A DNA stretch of 30,245 nt from an uncultured bacterium (GTDB lineage: Bacteria; Patescibacteriota; Dojkabacteria; B142; OLB20): the NCBI GenBank assembly GCA_937889205.1, contig CALARN010000020.1, positions 1 through 30,245 of the forward strand. The letters are read 5' to 3'. Below are positions 23,794 to 30,245 of the stretch, piece by piece. Each line of letters begins with the position of its first letter. Position 1 is the stretch's first letter. A model generated the notes under the pieces. It was given only the letters and a program-made list of their open reading frames with translations. It made no database searches and was not told the DNA's origin. Position numbers and translations under genes: made by a program.

Positions 23794-25194
23794 ATGGATT
23801 TAGGAGAGCTTTGGAAAGTTACACTGGCCCAAATTGAAGTAAAGTTAGATAATCCGCCCCAATTTAAAACCTGGTTTAAAGATACAAAATTATTAGAAAT
23901 TGCAGGTGAGCAAGCAAAAATCGGTGTTAAGAACTCATATACTAGTGAATGGCTTCATAAAAAGCATCACGATATGGTTCAAGAAACAATCTCTTATGTT
24001 TATGGAAAAAAACTCGAACCCTTCTATGTTATTGATAATAGCCTAATAAATAAGAAAACTGAAAAAGCAACCGCTGCAGAGATTTCAAGTGCAACATCCC
24101 CTAGCCTCATTGGATTTTCAGAACAACCCGACACTCATCCAAACTTACTACTACAAGTAAGAAGATCCAATTTGAAAGAAGATTATTCTTTCGCAACATA
24201 TGTTGTTGGTCAATCAAATAAGCTCGCACATGCTGCGGCTCTTGGTGTAAGCAAAAAGCCCGGAGATTTATATAACCCTCTATTTATTTACGGAAAAACC
24301 GGTTTGGGCAAAACACATTTAGGACAAGCAGTGGCACGAAAATTGTTAGAAGAAGACTATCAAAAGAAAATCCTTTATATACCTAGCGAAGGGTTTTTGA
24401 ATGAAATGGTAAAGGCTATCAGAAGCGGAAAAACATTAGAGTTCAAACAAAAATATCGCTCTCTTGATTTATTAATTATTGATGACATTCAATTTATTTC
24501 AAAGTGGCAAGAGACTCAAAACGAGTTTTTTAACACCTTTAATGTACTTCATAACGAGAAGAAACAGATTATTCTAATTTCGGATAGACCACCTCAACAG
24601 ATTACAGGTATTGAAGACCGTCTTAGATCTAGATTTCAAGGAGGGATAATTGCAGATGTTGGTCAACCTGATTATGAAATGCGTCTAGCAATTATTCAAA
24701 AGAAGGCTGCTCAACTAAATGTGGTACTATCTGAAAAAGTGTATGAATACATTGCAAAAATCGTTGATGATAATATTCGTGAGTTAGAGGGGGCTTTACA
24801 AAAGGTTGCTCTTTATCAATCGATGTTCAGTAGTGATATATCTTTCGAAGAGATTGAGAAAATGCTAGGAAAAGACAGAAAAAGTCGCAGGCAAAAAATT
24901 AAGGTTCCCTTTGTTTTAAAAACAGTTGCTAAAGAATTTAATTTAACTGTAAAAGAAATCAAGGGTAGCAGACGCACAGAATCAGTAGCTTTTGCTAGGC
25001 AGGTATGTATGTTTATACTAAGAGAAGACTTCGGATTTAAATTAGAACAAGTGGCACAGTTCTTAAGTAGAAAAGATCATACTACAGTTATGCATGCTAT
25101 CGATAAGATTAAAAGCAAGATTATGATTGACGAAGGCTTTAAGAATCAAATGGATAGACTTAGAGAAGCAGTTATGAAAGACGGAGATTTATAA
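23794..25194 (+). CDS. dnaA: Chromosomal replication initiator DnaA
   Basis: A 466-residue initiator. Domain I is at about 1-75, a linker at about 76-125 and the AAA+ domain III at about 126-345. Walker A is GKTGLGKTH (167-175), Walker B is LLIIDD (226-231), and the ISDRPPQQI and RLRSRF (arginine finger) segments are present. Domain IV carries SRRTESVAFARQV and the signature FLSRKDHTTVMHAI for DnaA-box binding. DnaA melts the origin and loads the helicase. All key residues are present and the length is typical. DnaA boxes lie on both flanks. No Shine-Dalgarno sequence precedes the ATG. Confidence 0.98.
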   Translation: MDLGELWKVTLAQIEVKLDNPPQFKTWFKDTKLLEIAGEQAKIGVKNSYTSEWLHKKHHDMVQETISYVYGKKLEPFYVIDNSLINKKTEKATAAEISSATSPSLIGFSEQPDTHPNLLLQVRRSNLKEDYSFATYVVGQSNKLAHAAALGVSKKPGDLYNPLFIYGKTGLGKTHLGQAVARKLLEEDYQKKILYIPSEGFLNEMVKAIRSGKTLEFKQKYRSLDLLIIDDIQFISKWQETQNEFFNTFNVLHNEKKQIILISDRPPQQITGIEDRLRSRFQGGIIADVGQPDYEMRLAIIQKKAAQLNVVLSEKVYEYIAKIVDDNIRELEGALQKVALYQSMFSSDISFEEIEKMLGKDRKSRRQKIKVPFVLKTVAKEFNLTVKEIKGSRRTESVAFARQVCMFILREDFGFKLEQVAQFLSRKDHTTVMHAIDKIKSKIMIDEGFKNQMDRLREAVMKDGDL

Positions 25195-25550
25195 CGCCCG
25201 TACTAATAATTTGTACGAAAAAAGATTATACTTAATTAAACAAAAGCATCTTGTGTTTGGTATTGTATTTTAGTGAACAATACTTCGAAATAGATTAACT
25301 GTAGGCTCTTTTAAAGTTTAGTAATTTATCTACAAATATATGTACAAGTTTAGGAAAACTTAATCGCTTTAGAATACAATATATTCAAGATTATTAAAAA
25401 AATGTTTTCCAATAATATTGCACAGTACATTTACAATGGATAGATAACTACAGAGAAGTAATTAAGAGATATGTCCACATATCTACACTGTCTAATACTA
25501 CTGCTACAAATTTATTTATTTAAAATTATAATAATAAGAGAAAAACAAAT
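25195..25550. other. Probable replication origin region between dnaA and dnaN
   Basis: A 356-bp, very AT-rich spacer without a credible ORF. It contains TTATCTACA (25326-25334, one mismatch to the DnaA box), ATGTCCACA (25471-25479) and ATATCTACA (25479-25487), plus long A/T stretches (25390-25435 and 25506-25535) suitable for unwinding. A TATAAT at 25527-25532 and AAGAG at 25536-25540 may serve dnaN. The perfect boxes lie upstream of dnaA, so the unwinding element and the box cluster may be on opposite sides of the gene. Confidence 0.65.
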
Positions 25551-26681
25551 ATGAAAATTTCTGTATTACAAGAAAACATCTCAAAGGCTTTACTGTATGT
25601 AAATCGAGCAGTTTCTTCAAGACCAAACATCCCCGTGTTAGCTAATGTGTTGATAGAAGCAGATAAAGGTAAAATTAAGTTGTCTGCAACCAATCTAGAA
25701 GTGGGTATCGCCACGTGGATAGGTGCTGAGGTTACAGAAGCAGGTCAATTAACAGTGTCTGCGAAATTGCTTTCAGAGTTTGTCACTTCGTTAAAAAAGG
25801 GGAAGGTAGAGATGTCTGCAACAGATCAAATGTTTGAGGTTAATTTTGTGGATAATAAAGCGCAGTTTTTTGTCATTCCTGCTGAAGATTTTCCTAAGGT
25901 TCCAGAGGCTGAAGGAGATATTTTGATGGAAGTAAACGCTTTCAAATTAGCAGATGCTATTGCTCTTACCTCCTTCTCTGCTGGAATGGATGAATCTAGA
26001 CCAGTATTAACCGGTGTTCTTGTTACTGCAAAACAAAATAAATTAACTCTAGTTGGAGTTGATGGATTTAGGCTTTCAAAAAAAGATTTGCTTTTAGAAA
26101 AAGAAATTAAACAAGAAGAATTCAAAGAGATTATTCCGGCAAAAAGCTTGATGGAAGTTGAGAAATTAATTAGAGAGGTTGCTGATGACAAAAGCTTAGT
26201 CAAGGTATATTATCTTGGAGCAAAAAACCAGATTTTATTTAAAGTTGAAGATATTGAATTTTCAACGAGACTTATCGAAGGCGATTTTCCACCTTTTGAA
26301 AAAATTATTCCTATCGATTCACAAATTAAATTTGACGTTTCTCACGAAGAAATGTCGAATATGATTAAGATAGTATCTATTTTTGCCAGAAATGTGATAG
26401 GTAATAAAACCAGATTTAGTTTAAGTGCAGATGAACAAAAACTAAGTCTATCTGCGAATGTAGTAGATATTGGTAAAAATGAAAGTAAAATTGAGGTAAA
26501 GAACCTAATCGGAGATGATTTTGAGACAGGTTTCAATATAAAGTTCTTAACAGATATGATTTCTGCGATAAAATCCAAAGAAATTCATTTTGAAAGTAAT
26601 GGTCCTACTGCGCCAGGTGTGTTTTTAAATCCTGACGACAAAGACTATATTCACATTATTATGCCGATGAGATTAGACTAA
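25551..26681 (+). CDS. dnaN: DNA polymerase III beta subunit (sliding clamp)
   Basis: A 376-residue protein of three repeated clamp domains. It starts MKISVLQENISKALLYVNRAVSSRPNIPVL. LSATNLEVGIATWIGAEV is the domain I pattern, VDGFRLSKK and FPPFEKIIP mark domain II and its boundary, and the C terminus reads YIHIIMPMRLD, the family's final strand. The dimer encircles DNA and tethers the replicative polymerase. Gene order dnaA-oriC-dnaN is canonical. A weak AAGAG lies 10 nt upstream, about the only Shine-Dalgarno-like sequence in the window. Confidence 0.98.
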   Translation: MKISVLQENISKALLYVNRAVSSRPNIPVLANVLIEADKGKIKLSATNLEVGIATWIGAEVTEAGQLTVSAKLLSEFVTSLKKGKVEMSATDQMFEVNFVDNKAQFFVIPAEDFPKVPEAEGDILMEVNAFKLADAIALTSFSAGMDESRPVLTGVLVTAKQNKLTLVGVDGFRLSKKDLLLEKEIKQEEFKEIIPAKSLMEVEKLIREVADDKSLVKVYYLGAKNQILFKVEDIEFSTRLIEGDFPPFEKIIPIDSQIKFDVSHEEMSNMIKIVSIFARNVIGNKTRFSLSADEQKLSLSANVVDIGKNESKIEVKNLIGDDFETGFNIKFLTDMISAIKSKEIHFESNGPTAPGVFLNPDDKDYIHIIMPMRLD

Positions 26682-27315
26682 CAAATGGCACAAGCCATGC
26701 TTCTGTCTCTGAACAAAGAAAAAATAATTCAGTAGTAAATTTTGAAAACCTTCCGGTTCCAGCTGTTTTGGGCAGGGTTACTTTGCCTGGTTTAATTATC
26801 CGTGTTATTACCGTCAATGATTTATTTGCGAGAGCATTCACACAGGCTGATTTGTCGATTGGAGAAAGCAGTTTAGAGTATGTAATCAATAGCCCTGAGA
26901 GTCAATTTTCTCATATTAATGCTCAAGTCTTACAAGAGGCGTTACAACAACTAGCTGCACATAGAATCGCCGATTTTAATCAACAGCAAGAATTTTGAGA
27001 GCAACAAGAAAATACAAAATTACCAAGATTAAAAACTACCATTGGCGCTGTTCACAGTAGCGAGCTGCAAATTGGAGATAACCCCATTAGCATAGCAGAT
27101 CAACGCATGTATGAGCAAAAATGGCTACAAAGAATTGAATATCTTACAAATGAAGCGTAAACGCTCTTTGATACAGAAGAAATGAGACAGCAATTGCAAA
27201 GAAAGTTGGCTATTCTTAAAGCATTACTACAAGAACTTGTATGGTTTGAAGTATATCAACTTGATGTATTGAAATGGTTTTGCAATACTATTGTAAGTAT
27301 TAACCCTTTACTTAA
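26682..27315 (+). pseudogene. Eroded GGDEF-like gene remnant
   Basis: One frame stays protein-like from the end of dnaN to 27457, broken only by TGA (26996-26998) and TAA (27158-27160). The first part reads NFENLPVPAVLGRVTLPG, then VNDLFARAFTQADLSIGESS. After the TGA, TTIGAVHSSELQIG leads to ISIADQRMYEQK (27089-27124), the pattern ending GGDEF domains (family AD-x-x-MY-x-x-K). The catalytic core is missing and no start codon is convincing. The downstream intact gene has the matching segment AVADQMRYAVKRAEK, so this may be a decayed paralogue. The intact gene starts inside its 3' end in another frame. Confidence 0.6.
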
Positions 27316-28920
27316 ATGGCTGGAACAAGCGATTTCGAATTTAATACCCAAGGGCGAGAAAACGGCGAAACCCATCTCTCACCTACGTCTGCAGAATCTT
27401 TTCAAAATTCATTGTTTGAGTTTTGGGCGAACAATCCTTACCCTCTTCTGGTATTAACAGGTAAAAGCTTATTACCAGGAAACCCAGCTTCTACTAGAAC
27501 GCTCGAAGAAATGGGTTATCTTGATTATCTTTCTATGCTTGGTTCAAGCAGAGAAGCTTTTTTTCAAGAGGTTAAACTATTTCGTCTAGATGGAGATGTA
27601 GGAAGAGGAATTGCAAAGTATGTTAAAAATGAGTCAGATGAAAATCGTTTTAATGGCGAATTTTGGAGATTTGGAATTGAAAGCGTAGACCCCAATAATG
27701 AAAATGTTTTGGTCAGAATGGAAAGAATCAACAAAAGACTTTTAGATCCTGTAAGTAATGCTTATACTATTGAGGCCTATGAAATGTATAAAGAGGAAAT
27801 GAATAGGATGTTGATTGAACATCCAGAGATACCAATTCAAATTGTAGCTGCTGATACCGATTCACTAAAAGAAATAAATGACAAGATTAGTCACACAGCC
27901 GGAGATGAAGCGATTAGGGCAACGGTGGCGCTACTAATGAATGGAAGGAGAGGAGATCTTGTATTTAGAAATGGACACGAGTCAGACGAAATGTTTGCTG
28001 TAAAAGTGAATTCGGGAACAGCTCAAGAAGATATGATTCGACGAAGGTTAGAAAAACTGAGTAACGAATTGGTGGAAATTAGAAATCGCGGTTATCCCGA
28101 CAAAATTGGAGTATTACCTCAGAACATTGCATCTGTTGCCATTGTATCTTCTGATTCGATACTTTTTGACCCAGAGAGAAAGTCAGGAGAATCCTTGAAT
28201 ATGAGTATCCTTTTAGCCGTTGCAGATCAAATGCGTTATGCTGTTAAAAGGGCCGAAAAGATTGCGCAGAAAATTGACAGTGATTTAAATCCGCTTGTGA
28301 TAATTGAGCAGGCAACAGCAGATATTGAAGAGTTAATGCTAAGGACAGGGTTTAAATCTGGTCGAAATGATTTTTACAAGAACGTTATATCACAAATAAC
28401 TGAAGCTAATTGCGACAGATTTGGACTTGCTGTTAACGATTTACCGTTATTAAAACTTGCGCTAATAGGTCACGAGATTGGAGATCATCCGGCAACGCAG
28501 GGCGATAAAGAAACTGTTGTTAGACCTGAGCATGAAAGGAACAGGATACCTCTATATTCTAATCAGTTTTTCTTAACACTATACGATAAAACTGGGGTAG
28601 CAGAATTTTTAAACGTTGCAAATATCGTAAGTAGGCATCATCTACGTTTTAACGAGGGTGGATACCCAATCGATGCGTCTTTAGATATGGATTCAAAAGA
28701 GGATAGAATGGCAAACATGATAAACATTATCGATGCCTTTTACTCAATGTGTAATCGACAAGAAAAGCAATCTGAGAGAAGAGGAAGTAAAAAAGAAGCC
28801 GCAGAAGCAATTGATATTTTACTACAGCAAGAAACAGAGGATCAATTTAATAGTTCTTTGGTGGAGAATTTAAAAGATATCTTGGTGCAAGCTCAGAAAA
28901 AATTAATAAATAAACCTTAA
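27316..28920 (+). CDS. GGDEF/HD-GYP-like signalling protein with altered signatures
   Basis: A 534-residue soluble protein. A possible sensor region (about 30-140) is followed by a GGDEF-like domain (175-315): DTDSLKEINDKISHTAGDEAI resembles the DIDxFKxINDxxGHxxGD block, but the active loop reads GHESDEMF instead of GGDEF. The C-terminal HD-GYP-like domain (374-525) has GHEIGD for HDIGK, HHLRFNEGGYP (441-451), and DRMANMINIIDAFYSM. Classical proteins make and break cyclic di-GMP. Here the cyclase site is probably inactive, while the HD-GYP part keeps His/Glu ligands and the GYP motif and might still hydrolyse or bind a nucleotide. It follows a decayed relative and lies 25 nt before the GT-C gene. 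Confidence 0.75.
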   Translation: MAGTSDFEFNTQGRENGETHLSPTSAESFQNSLFEFWANNPYPLLVLTGKSLLPGNPASTRTLEEMGYLDYLSMLGSSREAFFQEVKLFRLDGDVGRGIAKYVKNESDENRFNGEFWRFGIESVDPNNENVLVRMERINKRLLDPVSNAYTIEAYEMYKEEMNRMLIEHPEIPIQIVAADTDSLKEINDKISHTAGDEAIRATVALLMNGRRGDLVFRNGHESDEMFAVKVNSGTAQEDMIRRRLEKLSNELVEIRNRGYPDKIGVLPQNIASVAIVSSDSILFDPERKSGESLNMSILLAVADQMRYAVKRAEKIAQKIDSDLNPLVIIEQATADIEELMLRTGFKSGRNDFYKNVISQITEANCDRFGLAVNDLPLLKLALIGHEIGDHPATQGDKETVVRPEHERNRIPLYSNQFFLTLYDKTGVAEFLNVANIVSRHHLRFNEGGYPIDASLDMDSKEDRMANMINIIDAFYSMCNRQEKQSERRGSKKEAAEAIDILLQQETEDQFNSSLVENLKDILVQAQKKLINKP

Positions 28921-28945
28921 AACAATACAAAAGATATAAACGATA

Positions 28946-30245
28946 ATGCCGCAAAATCCAAAACCACAATTTCTTAACAAGGTAGTTATTATAATTATTT
29001 GTTTTTTTGTCTTAAATACCATTTGGGTGTTTCAAGACAATAGGCTTTCCTTTACCGGAGACGATTCTAGGTGGTTATTTGAAACTAATAAATTGGCTAC
29101 TCACTTAAAACAAGGAGATATAGCCGGTTTTGCAGATAGATGGCAGAATATGTTTATTGAAGACACTAATAGTTTTCCTCGTACTCCCCTATTTACACTA
29201 CTATCAGTACCAACCTTTATGTTGGTAGGGCCAAACACAGATGCTGCCGTGATTACTAATTTACTGGTATTTGCCTTGTGCTCTTGGTTTGTGTACTTAT
29301 TGTGTTTAGAGATTTTTAAACATGAAAAACAAAAAGGCTTGATTGCCTTATTAGCTGTAATTGCGTTTAATGTGTTCCCAGGCTACTTCGGTCTTGCTCG
29401 TATGTATATGAGTGAAATCATGCAAACTCTTTTAGTCATTGTTATAAGCTATATTGCCATAAAACAACAACAATCTCGTAATCCTTATTGGTATTTAGTG
29501 CTAGGTGTTCTTGCTGCCTTAGCCATGCTCTTGCGCTTTATTATGCCCATATATTTAGTAATTCCAGGATTAATCTTTCTCTACCAACAGTTTAAACTTA
29601 AGTATTCAGTTAAAGAGGTATTGATTAGATTTGGGTTATTTGTGCTGGGTTTCTTGCCTCTAGCTGCTACTTGGTATGCGCAAAACCTCATCCCCTATTG
29701 GGAGTTTACTAGATATACCTCATTCGGACCTTTAGCTGAAATTACATCATTAGGGCCGGTGTGGTCGCCGGTGACTTGGTTGAAGTTTTGGAATGTGATT
29801 GCATTATGGCATTTTAGCTGGCCTTGGTTACTTGCAATATTACTACTATTAATAATTTCTGCGTTCTTTATTATTAAAAAGAGGCTATATAAAATTAATC
29901 TTAGAATACTAACTACTACTCAAAAAACATTCTTACTATTAGCGTTAATACCTGTTCCCGCCTTTTTAATGGCTACTTTGAGTATTAATAAAACGGCAAG
30001 ATATTTTTTGCCGGTTGAAGTTTTCTGGATTTTGCTACTAGTGTATATCTTCTGGCAAATCTTAGTTGCTGTGGTTGCACAGGTAAAAAAACAGCAGTTA
30101 AAATTCGTCTTTATAGCAATTCTGCTGTTAGGTAGCTTGATTAGCTATCCTTTTATGCAATCGGTAATTACCTTCTTACCTCAATTACCACGAACTAGCT
30201 ACTTACCAAACAGTGGAAAACCATTAAAAACAGATAGTAGTAGAG
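28946..30245 (+). CDS. GT-C membrane glycosyltransferase (GT39/ArnT-like), 3' end outside window
   Basis: The frame is open from the ATG at 28946 to the window end (433 complete codons). A first membrane helix (about 13-30) is followed by an external loop with an acidic pair (FTGDDSRW, D39-D40). This is where PMT/ArnT-type GT-C enzymes have their catalytic Asp, which accepts sugar from lipid-linked donors. About nine further helices follow in the visible part, with FPRTPLFTLLSVP and GLARMYMSEIMQT in the typical loop positions. It probably glycosylates an envelope lipid or protein. The gene starts 25 nt after the GGDEF/HD-GYP-like gene. Confidence 0.8.
   Translation, partial: MPQNPKPQFLNKVVIIIICFFVLNTIWVFQDNRLSFTGDDSRWLFETNKLATHLKQGDIAGFADRWQNMFIEDTNSFPRTPLFTLLSVPTFMLVGPNTDAAVITNLLVFALCSWFVYLLCLEIFKHEKQKGLIALLAVIAFNVFPGYFGLARMYMSEIMQTLLVIVISYIAIKQQQSRNPYWYLVLGVLAALAMLLRFIMPIYLVIPGLIFLYQQFKLKYSVKEVLIRFGLFVLGFLPLAATWYAQNLIPYWEFTRYTSFGPLAEITSLGPVWSPVTWLKFWNVIALWHFSWPWLLAILLLLIISAFFIIKKRLYKINLRILTTTQKTFLLLALIPVPAFLMATLSINKTARYFLPVEVFWILLLVYIFWQILVAVVAQVKKQQLKFVFIAILLLGSLISYPFMQSVITFLPQLPRTSYLPNSGKPLKTDSSR

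Noticed and set aside
24000..24130. Unusually short DnaA domain II as a novelty
   Set aside because: Domain II is variable in length across bacteria; nothing special here.
26996..26998. TGA read as glycine or tryptophan to make one long gene after dnaN
   Set aside because: A second in-frame stop (TAA at 27158) follows, there is no good start codon, and no other gene in the window requires TGA as sense.
1..30245. CRISPR arrays, insertion sequences or prophage genes
   Set aside because: I saw no regularly spaced direct repeats, transposase motifs or phage structural genes in any frame.

Overview
The window is a 30 kb stretch of AT-rich bacterial chromosome that includes the replication-initiation locus (yidD, dnaA, dnaN). 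It most resembles a Candidate Phyla Radiation (Patescibacteria) genome. The reasons are short tightly packed genes, many lineage-restricted single-TM or secreted proteins, a bifunctional phosphoglucose/phosphomannose isomerase, a minimal PilN/PilO set, a ValRS with an unusual PPPNAYMRPHIGN signature, and an almost complete lack of Shine-Dalgarno sequences. I cannot name the phylum from sequence alone. The code behaves as standard in these genes, but none of the 30 complete genes whose stops I read ends in TGA (22 TAA, 8 TAG).

Layout. 1-426 is the C-terminal end of a VanW-family protein. 701-4862 is a minus-strand run: a GT4 glycosyltransferase, a cupredoxin-like protein without metal ligands, a DUF4203-type membrane protein, a YjjX-like ITPase/XTPase, a chagasin-like protease inhibitor, a 33-codon ORF, MsrB and a small CxxC protein. 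4980-6533 is a membrane-anchored FecR-like protein, separated from the previous gene by two palindromes. 6534-6915 holds a tRNA-like fold, tRNA-Ser(GCU) and divergent promoters. 6916-8334 is a PilN/PilO-type pilus module, followed by two membrane proteins and a large surface protein ending at a strong terminator (11683-11708).

11706-15326 is metG-tatD-polysaccharide deacetylase, with a histidine phosphatase facing it. 15930-18848 is valS with its own promoter and a T-box-type leader. 18882-20593 is comF and the PGI/PMI gene. 20602-22246 is a conserved hypothetical and a membrane thioredoxin-like oxidoreductase. 22364-23329 is rodZ-like. 23330-26681 is yidD, the origin, dnaA and dnaN. After dnaN come an eroded GGDEF-like gene, an intact GGDEF/HD-GYP-type gene with altered signature residues, and the 5' part of a GT-C membrane glycosyltransferase running off the end.

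The most striking observation is that ValRS carries about 130 extra residues at the entrance of its editing domain, and these look like a complete ASCH (RNA-binding) domain. The same gene is preceded by a T-box antiterminator/terminator pair. Other points of interest are the vacated TGA codon, an inverted pair of perfect DnaA boxes upstream of dnaA, a 74-nt tRNA-like fold, and the decayed and intact GGDEF-type genes next to the origin.
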